Part shown: positions 17,749-26,860 of the stretch, one piece after another | Numbering within the stretch: the stretch's first letter is position 1 | Layout of the letters: each line of letters begins with the position of its first letter | Assembly: GCF_023078335.1 (NCBI RefSeq) | Contig: NZ_CP095550.1 | Coordinates: 3,082,001 to 3,146,000 of the forward strand | Source: Metabacillus endolithicus | Lineage (GTDB): Bacteria; Bacillota; Bacilli; Bacillales; Bacillaceae | Direction: 5' to 3' | Length of the DNA stretch: 64,000 nucleotides | Program-made: the position numbers and the translations under genes | The notes under the pieces: model-generated | What the model saw: only the letters and a program-made list of their open reading frames with translations | Told to the model about the DNA's origin: nothing | The model's database searches: none

Positions 17749-18915
17749 TTATGACTTACCAAGCACCCATTTGCTTTTCATGAACATGGCATATGCTATA
17801 AAGAATGTTAAACAAATGAATGCTGCTGAGCTTCCAGCTACTAATAATAAGCTTGTTGTATCATAAATACCGTAGATTAACTGTTTAATTAATGCGTAGA
17901 TATTGAGAAATGGAATAAGAAAATGCATGGTTGATAATTCATTAGCTGAGACACCAATTAAGATGAAGTATGGAACCATCGCCAGAGTTGTAATCGGTGA
18001 GATATAATTTTGTGCTTCTTTTAAGTTGTTTGCCATTAAGCTGATGAGCATTTGTAAACTTGAGATTAATAATGCAAAGAAGATAATACCAACTAATAAG
18101 CTGATTGTAAAAAATCCTATATTTTCATCCAATTGTAATGCATCAGCAAGTTTTTCTGTAAAAACATTTACCCCAATAATGAAGGTAATAACAGAGAAAA
18201 TTCCACTCACCATACTTAATGTGCTTATGGCTAGCCATTTACCAATGATAATATGAAGACGATTAACGGGAGTCATTAGTAAAGCTTCCATTGTTTTCCG
18301 TTCTTTTTCTCCTGCAAATAAATCGTTTGCTGCTGGTAGTCCTCCCATTAAAACGGCTAATACGATAATGAGTTGAGCAAAGATTGAGATTAAATACAGT
18401 GACGTATCATCTCCTTCACTCATGCTTTTGATGTTGATTTTAAAAGGCTCTAAAGAAGTTGGATCAATATTACTCTCAACTAGGTATTGCTGAATATACT
18501 CTTGTTGTTTTAATGCTAGCGTATTTGCAATTAAATCCTGGGTGCTTCCCCCTTTTGTGCTAGTTGGATCAGCTTGAACAATTACTTCAGGCATTTCATT
18601 GTTTTCTAACTTCAGACTGAAATTTTCATCGGCAGAAACTGCAACTAATGCTTCGCCCTCTTCTACTAAGTGAACAGGATCATCTGTAGACACGATTTCG
18701 ATTTCGTCTAATTCCTCCAGCCAATTCAGAACGAGTTTATCTGTATTCTGCTCCACTGCAACGTTTACTTGTTCAACAGAATCATCCATAATGATCTTTT
18801 CCATAAAAAACAATAATCCAATGTTAAATAATATAGGTAACATGACGCTGAGCATAATGGTTTTACGATCTCTTATAGAATCTTTCAGTTCTTTTATAAA
18901 AACATGCCAAGTCAT
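17749..18915 (-). CDS. natB: ABC transporter permease NatB (sodium efflux)
   Basis: This 388-residue ABC-2 type permease works with NatA to extrude Na+. It has one N-terminal hydrophobic segment (about residues 22-40), a large extracytoplasmic domain (40-165), and a cluster of five to six C-terminal membrane segments (165-385). The motif GERKRRTMEALLMTP-like loop reads AGEKERKTMEALLMTPVNR and is the ATPase-coupling element. The length matches B. subtilis NatB (386). It overlaps the natA stop codon by one base. The assignment is strengthened by the divergent LytTR regulator and kinase genes. Confidence 0.85.
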   Translation of the reverse strand: MTWHVFIKELKDSIRDRKTIMLSVMLPILFNIGLLFFMEKIIMDDSVEQVNVAVEQNTDKLVLNWLEELDEIEIVSTDDPVHLVEEGEALVAVSADENFSLKLENNEMPEVIVQADPTSTKGGSTQDLIANTLALKQQEYIQQYLVESNIDPTSLEPFKINIKSMSEGDDTSLYLISIFAQLIIVLAVLMGGLPAANDLFAGEKERKTMEALLMTPVNRLHIIIGKWLAISTLSMVSGIFSVITFIIGVNVFTEKLADALQLDENIGFFTISLLVGIIFFALLISSLQMLISLMANNLKEAQNYISPITTLAMVPYFILIGVSANELSTMHFLIPFLNIYALIKQLIYGIYDTTSLLLVAGSSAAFICLTFFIAYAMFMKSKWVLGKS

Positions 18916-19655
18916 TATTCATTCCCCCTAATAATCCGAGACATAAAGATATAGTTTAAATCATCACTTTCTTCTTGCTTGTATAGGTCCTCGGTAGATC
19001 CGTTATAAATCATTTCTCCTTTATGAATCATAATAATAGATTGGCAAAGCTGTTTTACCTCTTCCATAATGTGACTAGAGAAAATAATTGTTTTCCCCTC
19101 ACGTCTAAGCTGATGAATGAGCTCTCGAAACATATTTGCAGAGGTAATATCTAATCCTGTTGTAGGTTCGTCTAATAAAATGATCTCCGGGTTGTGGATA
19201 AGGGTCCTAGCTATCGTTACTTTTTGACGCATGCCTTTTGAAAAGCCTCCAACCTTTCGATCCATATATTCCTTCATGCCAAATCGAACAGCAAGCTGAT
19301 GAATTCGATTTTCGGTTTCATTTTTACTTAACCCGTGCAACTTTGCGAAATAGGCAAGGTTTTCACGGCTTGATAAACGATCATAAAGACCAGTCTCACT
19401 TCCGAATAGAACACCAATCCGCCCTTTAATTTTCATAGGTTCTTTATGAATATCAATTCCGTCAATCATAATGCTACCCTCTGTTGGCTCTAACATCGTT
19501 GATATCATCCTAAGGAGAGTGGTTTTTCCTGCGCCATTTTCCCCAAGTAACCCAACTACATCTCCTTTACGAATTTCACACGTAACATTATTTACTGCCT
19601 GAATGGTTTTCTTTTTATCTTTAAAGGATCTTGAAACATGATTTATCTTGATCAT
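18915..19655 (-). CDS. natA: ABC transporter ATP-binding protein NatA
   Basis: This 246-residue ATPase is the same length as B. subtilis NatA. Walker A GENGAGKTT (near residue 40), Q-loop FGSETGL, signature GFSKGMRQK, Walker B IILLDEPTTGLD and the switch histidine in IFSSHIM are intact. It pairs with the NatB permease downstream and is read divergently from the two-component genes. Direct repeats in the shared promoter region are the likely response-regulator sites. Confidence 0.88.
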   Translation of the reverse strand: MIKINHVSRSFKDKKKTIQAVNNVTCEIRKGDVVGLLGENGAGKTTLLRMISTMLEPTEGSIMIDGIDIHKEPMKIKGRIGVLFGSETGLYDRLSSRENLAYFAKLHGLSKNETENRIHQLAVRFGMKEYMDRKVGGFSKGMRQKVTIARTLIHNPEIILLDEPTTGLDITSANMFRELIHQLRREGKTIIFSSHIMEEVKQLCQSIIMIHKGEMIYNGSTEDLYKQEESDDLNYIFMSRIIRGNE

Positions 19656-19724
19656 CCTTTTTCCTCCTTGATTCCCTTAATCTATTACAATCATAAGAGT
19701 TCAGCATATTAAAAACATCCATTC

Positions 19725-19776
19725 TGTCGTGAAACTTCCTTTTTTTGTCGTGAAAATGCCAATTTCCTTCATGAAC
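19725..19776. promoter_or_regulatory. Putative NatR operator: three direct repeats at 21-bp pitch
   Basis: TGTCGTGAAA at 19725-19734 and again at 19746-19755, with a diverged third copy CTTCATGAAC at 19767-19776. The spacing is exactly two helical turns, so all copies face the same side of the helix, as for LytTR-type regulators. It lies between natA and natR. Confidence 0.65.
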
Positions 19777-19818
19777 ATGATAGAATATTGGTAAAAAATT
19801 CTATGGAAGAGTGCAAAT

Positions 19819-20520
19819 ATGATAAAAGTTGGTTTAGTTGATGACCAAAAATATGACTTAGAGAAATTGCAGATCACGCTTTCGAAAGAAGCTAATATTG
19901 AAATTGTCTTTGCGACGAATAACTCAGAGGAAGCCTACAAATTAATTAAAAGTGCGGATATTGATTTACTTATTACTGACATTGAAATGCCGGAGTTATC
20001 AGGATATGAATTAGCCGATTTTATACACAGCTACGCAATGGATATAAAGGTGATATTTGTAACCGGTCATAGTGGATATGCAGTTCATGCTTTTGAATTA
20101 GATGTTTTGGATTATATTATGAAACCATTTTCAAAAGAAAGATTGCTTAGAGGAATTAATCGATTACAAAAGAAAAAAGAGATAGCTGATAAAACAAAGC
20201 TGGTCCTAAAAAATAAATCTGACATCTTTTTTATTGATAAGAAAGGAATTATTTATATTGAAAGGACGGGAAGATCGACAACCATTTATACATATGAAGG
20301 AGATTTTTCTACCTATCAAACATTAAATGAGTTGGAGGAAGAGCTGGCGGGTTCACATTTTGTTCGTTCTCATAGGGGGTTTATTATTAACATTCATTAT
20401 GTAAAAAACTTCTCGTTATATACAAAAAACTCCTATACTGTTCATTTCCAAAAAACAAAGAATACAGCTATTATTACAAAATCAAGTCTCGATAAGCTTC
20501 AAGATCAATTTTATAACTAG
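19819..20520 (+). CDS. natR: LytTR-family response regulator (NatR-like)
   Basis: This 233-residue regulator has an N-terminal receiver domain with acidic pocket VDD at 8-9, phosphoacceptor Asp54 in LLITDIEMPE, and Lys in DYIMKPF near residue 104. The C-terminal LytTR DNA-binding domain (about 135-230) contains IIYIERTGRSTTIYT and FVRSHRGFIINIHYVKNF. In B. subtilis, NatK-NatR switch on natAB; here the pair is divergent from natAB, which supports the same circuit. The next gene, the kinase, starts ten bases after the stop. Confidence 0.85.
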   Translation: MIKVGLVDDQKYDLEKLQITLSKEANIEIVFATNNSEEAYKLIKSADIDLLITDIEMPELSGYELADFIHSYAMDIKVIFVTGHSGYAVHAFELDVLDYIMKPFSKERLLRGINRLQKKKEIADKTKLVLKNKSDIFFIDKKGIIYIERTGRSTTIYTYEGDFSTYQTLNELEEELAGSHFVRSHRGFIINIHYVKNFSLYTKNSYTVHFQKTKNTAIITKSSLDKLQDQFYN

Positions 20521-20530
20521 GGGTAATCTG

Positions 20531-21514
20531 GTGAATTCTATTTTATATATCGTCTTCATATGCAGTATGTATTTAATGGCATATTTTAAGCTATTCATAG
20601 ATCAACATCAACTAGTGGTGATGCTTTTGGTGGGGATTCATGTTGCAGTTATCATGTTACATCGTAAAGAAATAAACATGCTTTCTTTATCTTTATCAAC
20701 TTTAACTTTTAAAAGGACTAGTTTCTTTATAGTGCTTCAAGTAATATTTCTAGCAGTTATCGTAACAACAAAACAGGAAAGTTCTCAAATTATTTCTTTA
20801 ATCGGGATGTTTGTTTGCGAAGTCGTTAGGTTAAGAAAGCTGCCGATTGAAGTAAAAGAACAACATGAGGTTCAACAGTTGTCTAAAAAGTTGGAAGAGA
20901 TGAACGGACATTTTTTAACAGTAAGATCACAACGACATGATTTTCTAAAGCATGTTAGTGCTTTAGAATTTCTTATAGAACATGAAGCGAATCATAAAGC
21001 AAAGGAATACTTTCGCACATTGCTTGGTGAATATAATACAGTCAACCAGGCAATAAAAGGAGAGGATTCTCATATCTCTTCCATTCTATTAAAATATAAA
21101 AAATCAGCTGAACAAACAGGGACAGATATTGAATATAACTTTAATGTACCAGTCTCATCACTGCCTTTGAAGCCGATTCATCAGGTTCAATTGATCGCAA
21201 ATCTCCTAGAGAATGCCGTTGAGGCTTCACAGAGTTATCACGATATTTATCACCATTCCGCCCTTACTTTAAAAACAGAAAGTCATGGCGGCATTTATAT
21301 TCTTGAAATCATAAACAATGCCATATTCACTGATAAAAGCGAAATAGATTATATGTTTGAAAAGTTCGGTACAACTTCAAAGGGGAAAGATCATCAAGGG
21401 TTAGGTACCTTTATCATCTCTAATTTAGTAAAGTCCTATAATGGGCGATTATCTTTTCAATATATTGAAAATACAATAAATATAAAGATAAAAATACCAA
21501 TAGTTAAAGGCTGA
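20531..21514 (+). CDS. natK: Sensor histidine kinase (NatK-like, SPOB/GHKL type)
   Basis: This 327-residue membrane kinase has four short hydrophobic segments in the first 100 residues, then a coiled linker and the phosphoacceptor in SQRHDFLKHVSALE (near residue 138). The ATPase has an N-box NLLENAVEAS and the GLGTFIISNLV glycine motif. This is the HPK10-type kinase usually paired with LytTR regulators. It starts at GTG 20531 behind TAGGGG. It is cotranscribed with the regulator. Confidence 0.82.
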   Translation: MNSILYIVFICSMYLMAYFKLFIDQHQLVVMLLVGIHVAVIMLHRKEINMLSLSLSTLTFKRTSFFIVLQVIFLAVIVTTKQESSQIISLIGMFVCEVVRLRKLPIEVKEQHEVQQLSKKLEEMNGHFLTVRSQRHDFLKHVSALEFLIEHEANHKAKEYFRTLLGEYNTVNQAIKGEDSHISSILLKYKKSAEQTGTDIEYNFNVPVSSLPLKPIHQVQLIANLLENAVEASQSYHDIYHHSALTLKTESHGGIYILEIINNAIFTDKSEIDYMFEKFGTTSKGKDHQGLGTFIISNLVKSYNGRLSFQYIENTINIKIKIPIVKG

Positions 21515-21538
21515 TTCGAAAAAAAGAGTCAGCCTTTT
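21506..21538. terminator. Terminator between convergent genes
   Basis: AAAGGCTGATTC pairs with GAGTCAGCCTTTT. It overlaps the end of the convergent membrane-protein gene. Confidence 0.75.
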
Positions 21539-22089
21539 GTAAGGTTATTTATCTTAATTAACTTCTCAACAATCCATTTAATGCTGATCGCTAAAAGGAT
21601 ATAAATAGGAAATGAGTAAAAATGAGACCAACTTAACTGTATATAAATTCCTAATAAAATAGCTATCGGTTCAAAAATAAATGAGAAGATAGCAGATAGG
21701 ATGATGGAGGCGAAAATGTATGATCTCCATTTTGTGAAAAATTGATAAAGTAACATAAAATAAATGGAAATCATTAGATCAATACATAAGATTCTTGGGC
21801 CCCAAGGCAGAATCATTTTAGGATATTCCCAAATTTGCAGCTCTCCTCCAAGAGTGTCCAAAAAGGTTACGATATTTAGTGTAATAAATCCAAATAAAAG
21901 AATCGTCAACAGTCTTCTTTTGTCTAATAAACGAATCCATACAATAAATAAAATAACAAAAGTAATAATAAGGAACCACCATTGATAGCTAAAAATAATA
22001 TCATCTCGCCAATAATCCCAACGAATTTTTGATAATTTTACTTGAGTTTCCATAATATCCATTAGGCTCGGACTCATCGCATACCTCAC
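21529..22089 (-). CDS. CBO0543-family membrane protein
   Basis: This 186-residue protein has five to six membrane segments. It matches the CBO0543 family pattern: WWFLIITFVILFIVWIRLLDKRR, LDTLGGELQIWEYP and WSHFYSFPIYILLAI, with conserved Trp-Glu-Tyr-Pro and Tyr-Ser-Phe-Pro. The family is common in Bacillaceae, often in several copies, and has no known function. The binding site is weak and the start could lie a few residues inside. Confidence 0.75.
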   Translation of the reverse strand: MRYAMSPSLMDIMETQVKLSKIRWDYWRDDIIFSYQWWFLIITFVILFIVWIRLLDKRRLLTILLFGFITLNIVTFLDTLGGELQIWEYPKMILPWGPRILCIDLMISIYFMLLYQFFTKWRSYIFASIILSAIFSFIFEPIAILLGIYIQLSWSHFYSFPIYILLAISIKWIVEKLIKINNLTKG

Positions 22090-22410
22090 AATGTAAAATG
22101 TTGTTACTTATTATGGTTATTTTATTGAATATTATGAGTGCATCTTGAAAGAATGGGATTTCAAGTATGTAAAGTATCTACAGTCGTCATATCATTGCTT
22201 TTCATGTAATCTAAATTCAAGGTCAAGTTATCGCAAGTGCATTTAAAGATACTTAACAATATTGATTATTATTCTAATAAATAGTAGTGGAGAAACATAA
22301 AATGATACGAACCCTAGTGGTCGGTATCCAAAGTGTTTATTTGTAGACTATATAGTTAAGGTAAGTTACTTTATTTTCTCTCTTACTATTGTCTGGAGGC
22401 CCTTTATAGC
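22090..22410. other. 321-bp intergenic region upstream of the ABC exporter operon
   Basis: AT-rich and noncoding apart from a possible 14-residue leader frame at 22302-22346 (ATG ATA CGA ... TAG) preceded by GTGGAG nine bases upstream. I see no clear terminator hairpin. B. subtilis bmrCD is controlled by a translated leader peptide, so the frame is noted, but support here is weak. Confidence 0.3.
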
Positions 22411-24144
22411 ATGTTAAAATTAAGAGCGTTTCTACATCCATACAAAATACCGATGGTCGTTGCATTGCTATTAATGTTAGCTGAGTTAACAGTGGAGTTG
22501 TTACAACCTTTATTGATGGCAAAAATTATTGATGATGGAATACTTAAAGAGGACTATTCGGTTGTTACATTTTGGGGCGCCGTGATGTTGGCCTTGTCTT
22601 TCCTCGCGTTTGCTTCAGGTATTATTAATTCTTTCTATGCTGCACACGTTAGTCAAGGCTTTGGTTTTGATATAAGAAAACAATTATTTGGAAAGGTTCA
22701 ATCCTTTACTTTTGAGAAGCTAAGTAAGTTTCCGGCATCATCTCTTATTACGAGAATGACTAATGATATTACACAGCTACAAAATACCCTGTTTATGGGA
22801 CTTAGAATCATGTTAAGAGCCCCGCTTCTTATTATTGGCTCAGTTATTATGTCCTTTTTTGTTAACGCTGCTTTAGCAACAGTCTTTGCGTTTGTGATTC
22901 CATTTGTTATCATTCTGCTTATTTGGATTATGAGAAAAGGTAGTGGTTTATTCAAAAAGGTTCAAGCTAAATTAGATGCTGTGAATGATGTTTTAAGAGA
23001 AAATCTAATGGGGATGAGGTTAATAAAGGCTTATGTTCGTAGAGGTCACGAAATTGAACGTTTTACAAAAGCCACTGATTCATTAAGGAATTCAACAACA
23101 AAAGCATTGCGAATGATTGAAATGGCAATGCCGATCCTGCTTCTTATTATGAACATAGGGATTATCTACATTTTGTGGAATGGTCAAGTACAGGTTGCAA
23201 GTGGAAATGTTCAGGTAGGTGAAGTGGTTGCAATTGTCAACTATGGACTTAGAACAACAGCAGCATTATCGATGTTTTCCTTTATTGTTATGTTTCTTTC
23301 GCGCTCTCGTGCTTCAGCTTCACGTGTGATGGAAGTTTTAGAAATAGATGAAGCGGAAGAAAAGTCTGTGGGGAAACAGGTATTACTTCAAGACGGAAGT
23401 ATCTATTTTAATAATGTTTCATTTGTTTATCCTGGAACTAGTGAAAGAGTATTAAAAGATATTTCTTTTCATGTGAAAGCGGGTGACACGGTGGCGGTAA
23501 TGGGTGGCACTGGGTCTGGGAAGTCATCTCTTTTTCAGTTAATTCCAAGATTATATGAAGTTGACTCTGGGAAGATCTTAATCGATGATGTTCCAGTTAG
23601 AAGCATGAATATTGAGTGTTTGCGGAATCAAATAGGCTTAGTTCCTCAGGAAGCTGTGTTATTTTCTGGGTCAGTAAAGGACAATATTGCGTGGGGGAAA
23701 GAGCATGCTTCATACGAAGAGATCATTGAAGCAGCAAAAGCGGCACAAATTCACGAAACAATTATCAAGCTGCCCAATCAGTATGAAACAAAAATAGGGC
23801 AGAAAGGGGTCAATCTTTCAGGTGGACAAAAGCAAAGATTATCTGTCGCAAGAGCTTTTGTCCGAAGACCCAAAATCCTTTTGTTAGATGACAGTACGAG
23901 TGCCCTTGATGTGAAAACAGAAAAGAAATTACTGAATGCTTTAAAGAACTATACCTGCACAACTTTACTTATTACCCAAAAAATTAGTACAGCACAAGAG
24001 GCTGATTATACCCTGTTGTTGGATGAAGGGAAGATAGTAGCTTATGGACATCATCATGAGTTATTAGAAACATCCCCTCTCTATCAAAAAATTTATCGTT
24101 CGCAAATGATGGAGGAGGTGCCCGATGTTAAAGCATCTAACTAG
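22411..24144 (+). CDS. yfiB: Heterodimeric ABC exporter, degenerate half (YfiB-like)
   Basis: This 577-residue half-transporter has six membrane helices (1-300) fused to an ATPase domain (340-577). Walker A GGTGSGKSS and signature NLSGGQKQR are intact. The catalytic glutamate after Walker B is replaced by Asp (LLLDDSTSALD) and the switch histidine by Gln (LLITQKIST), so it cannot form a full hydrolysis site. This is typical of one subunit of asymmetric drug exporters such as BmrCD or TM287/288. The partner overlaps its 3' end by 20 bases. The substrate is unknown. GGAGG precedes ATG 22411. Confidence 0.88.
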   Translation: MLKLRAFLHPYKIPMVVALLLMLAELTVELLQPLLMAKIIDDGILKEDYSVVTFWGAVMLALSFLAFASGIINSFYAAHVSQGFGFDIRKQLFGKVQSFTFEKLSKFPASSLITRMTNDITQLQNTLFMGLRIMLRAPLLIIGSVIMSFFVNAALATVFAFVIPFVIILLIWIMRKGSGLFKKVQAKLDAVNDVLRENLMGMRLIKAYVRRGHEIERFTKATDSLRNSTTKALRMIEMAMPILLLIMNIGIIYILWNGQVQVASGNVQVGEVVAIVNYGLRTTAALSMFSFIVMFLSRSRASASRVMEVLEIDEAEEKSVGKQVLLQDGSIYFNNVSFVYPGTSERVLKDISFHVKAGDTVAVMGGTGSGKSSLFQLIPRLYEVDSGKILIDDVPVRSMNIECLRNQIGLVPQEAVLFSGSVKDNIAWGKEHASYEEIIEAAKAAQIHETIIKLPNQYETKIGQKGVNLSGGQKQRLSVARAFVRRPKILLLDDSTSALDVKTEKKLLNALKNYTCTTLLITQKISTAQEADYTLLLDEGKIVAYGHHHELLETSPLYQKIYRSQMMEEVPDVKASN

Positions 24145-25970
24145 CCCATTTAAGTATGAAAGAATGTCCCTGGACAACCACAATCCACAAACGAAAAAGC
24201 GAAAAGTCGGGTTTGAAGAGGGACTGCAAACTGTCTTTAGGATTTGGAGGTATTTATCCGAAAAAAAGGGTCAGTTTTTCCTTGTTCTGATTATGGTTAT
24301 TTTAAGCTCATCCTTAGGGTTGTTAGGGCCATATTTAATTGGAAGAACAATTGATGAACATATTGTTACATTAGCAACTGATGGTTTGGCTTTCGTGGTT
24401 ATGGGGTATTTGGTAATTGTTTTTATATTCCATTCTATATCATTATTTTTGCAAAACTACTGGATGATTGGGATATCACAATATACAGTAAATAAAATGA
24501 GATCAGATTTGTTTAACCATCTCCATTTCCTACCTATTTCATTTTTTGATAAACGGCAGCATGGGGAGCTAATGAGTCGAGTGACAAATGATATTGAAAA
24601 TGTAAGCTCAACCTTAAATAGTTCAGTTATACAAATCTTTTCAAGTCTATTGACCTTAATTGGAACAGTAACAGTTATGTTATGGTTAAGTCCCTTATTA
24701 ACGCTTATTACTTTAATCATTATTCCACTTATGGTTATCGGTATGAAGTGGATTACTAGACGTACTGGGAGTCTTTTTAAACAGCAACAACAACGTTTAG
24801 GTGAACTCAATGGGTATATTGAGGAAGTAATATCAGGGCAGAAAATGATTAAAGCTTATTCGCAAGAGCAAAAGGTAATTGAAAGCTTTATTGATAAAAG
24901 TAATAATTTGCGAAATTCGGGATTTTGGGCACAAACGATTTCAGGCTTTATTCCTAAGGTTATGAATATGCTGAATAACCTTAGCTTTGCTATCATTGCA
25001 GGCATTGGGGGCTGTTTGCTCTAAATGGAATGATTACAATAGGTACGATTGTTATTTTTGCGGAATATGCAAGACAGTTCACGCGACCTTTAAATGACTT
25101 AGCAAACCAATTTAATACGTTATTATCAGCAATAGCGGGTGCTGAAAGAGTGTTTGATATTCTTGATGAGGAAAAAGAAAAGGATTCAAGCTCTTCAATG
25201 ACTGTTACCGATTTAAATGGAGAGGTCCGCTTTAAAGATGTTTGCTTTTCGTACGAACAAGGAGATGATAAGCAAACACTAGAGGATATGAATTTCCTTG
25301 CACTTCCTGGAGACACCGTTGCTCTAGTAGGGCCAACAGGTGCCGGGAAGACAACTGTTATTAATTTAATATCCCGATTTTATGATGCTGACCAAGGTGA
25401 GATTTACATTGATGGAAAAAATATAAACAGAATAAGCCAGGACAGCTTAAGAAGTCAAATGGCCTTCGTGCTGCAGGATACCTTTCTTTTAAAGGGACAA
25501 TTTTAGATAACATTAGGTATGGAAGAATGAATGCATCTGATGAGGAAGTTATCGAAGCAGCAAAGCTTGCCAATGCAGATTCATTTATTAGTAAGCTACC
25601 AGAGCAATATCATTCTCTCATTCAACATGACGGAAATGGAATTAGTCATGGTCAGAAACAACTATTGGCTATTGCTAGAGCAATGCTTGCAGACCCGAAA
25701 ATTTTAATTCTAGATGAGGCGACGAGCAGTATTGATACGATTACAGAACTACGAATTCAAGAAGCGTTATCAAGATTGATGAAGGGAAGAACAACTTTTG
25801 TCATTGCCCATCGATTAAACACAATCAAAATGGCTGATCAAATTATCGTTTTAAAAGATGGGAAAATTATTGAAAAAGGAACACATAAACAATTGCTTGA
25901 AGAACGAGGATTTTACTTTGATATGCAAGGTCAAAGTGAAACAGGAGTTATTGCAAAACCTTCTTACTAA
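24125..25970 (+). pseudogene. yfiC: Heterodimeric ABC exporter, catalytic half (YfiC-like), two frameshifts
   Basis: This is the partner of the preceding half-transporter. Two one-base deletions (near 25018 in TTTG-CTC and near 25494-25497 in AAGGGA) break it into three frames; correcting both gives 615 residues, the usual length. Its ATPase has Walker A GPTGAGKTT, a canonical Walker B ILILDEATSSID and switch histidine VIAHRLNT. Its signature is degenerate (GISHGQKQ), as expected for the subunit that completes the inactive site of YfiB. All key motifs are preserved, so it is probably functional in the organism. A terminator follows. Confidence 0.85.
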
Positions 25971-25985
25971 ATAAGAAGGTTTTTT
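25955..25985 (+). terminator. Rho-independent terminator
   Basis: AAAACCTTCTTA pairs with TAAGAAGGTTTT, then T's. It begins within the last codons of the exporter gene. Confidence 0.88.
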
Positions 25986-26132
25986 CTATTGGTTTTTGTG
26001 CGCACTTGGTAATATTTACATAAACTAAATAATCTATTTACAAAAATATACATTATCTTAAAACCAACTTTATAATTCGTTGATACTATAAAGCTGTGAA
26101 GGACAAGTGAATAGATTAGGTTGTGAAAATGA

Positions 26133-26202
26133 GAAACCATAAAAAGAAATAGGAGAATTACGTTGCCGTAACCCCTGTGTTTTTTTATGGTTTCTTTATT
26201 TT
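26133..26202 (+). promoter_or_regulatory. Leader terminator, probable GlpP antitermination site
   Basis: GAAACCATAAAAA (26133-26145) pairs with TTTTTATGGTTTC (26182-26194), followed by TTTATTTT. It lies 40 bases before glpP with no gene upstream that needs it. In Bacillus, GlpP with glycerol-3-phosphate binds glp leader mRNA and prevents termination at such an inverted repeat, so this leader probably controls the whole glpP-ugp operon by feedback. Confidence 0.75.
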
Positions 26203-26241
26203 GCTATTCGACCTTCAAGTCAATATGAAGGAGTGGGTAGG

Positions 26242-26847
26242 ATGGACATGCTACAGGAATTTACAAAAAGATTGGAAGAAGATCAAGTTATTGCATCTAT
26301 CAAAGATCCAAAAAGCCTAGATCAGTTTTTAAACACAGATATACAAATGGCCTTTTTATTAACAGGAAACATTAGCGTGATAAAGAGATATGTTGACTTA
26401 CTAAAGAAAAACAACCGATTTGTTTTTTTACACATCGAAAAAATCCCCGGAATAAGTTATGACCGTGAAGGATTGAAATTTATAGCAAAGTACGTAAAGC
26501 CAACTGGAATTATAACAACAAAAAGCTCACTTATCCAATTAGCAAAAAAAGAAGGGTTGTTAACAATCCAAAGACTCTTTTTAGTTGATACAGATGCGGT
26601 GAAAAATGGCTTGCAAACAGTTAATGACATTAAACCTGATGCTCTTGAGGTTATGCCTGCGCTTATTCCAGATATGATTAGCAAGCTAAAAAGAGACACA
26701 AATCTTCCTATTATTACAGGTGGACTTGTCCAAAATCAATTACAAATTGAAGCAGCATTAGAGAGTGGAGCTGTAGCTGTTTCGACAGGGAGACCTTGGC
26801 TTTGGAAGACACGTAAAGAGGATAGAGCTTTGTATATAAATAAATGA
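26242..26847 (+). CDS. glpP: Glycerol-3-phosphate-responsive antiterminator GlpP
   Basis: This 201-residue RNA-binding antiterminator has a TIM-barrel-like fold. Family motifs are clear: FLLTGNISVIKRYVDLLKK, FLHIEKIPGISYDREGLKF, GIITTKSSLIQLAKKEGL, and the C-terminal PIITGGLVQNQ plus AVSTGRPWLW, which form the glycerol-3-phosphate pocket. The length matches B. subtilis GlpP (about 190). Unlike B. subtilis, where glpP precedes glpFK, it here heads a glycerol-3-phosphate ABC importer operon, 14 bases before the ATPase gene. ATG 26242 follows GAAGGAG. Confidence 0.9.
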   Translation: MDMLQEFTKRLEEDQVIASIKDPKSLDQFLNTDIQMAFLLTGNISVIKRYVDLLKKNNRFVFLHIEKIPGISYDREGLKFIAKYVKPTGIITTKSSLIQLAKKEGLLTIQRLFLVDTDAVKNGLQTVNDIKPDALEVMPALIPDMISKLKRDTNLPIITGGLVQNQLQIEAALESGAVAVSTGRPWLWKTRKEDRALYINK

Positions 26848-26860
26848 GGAGGTTAACGGA

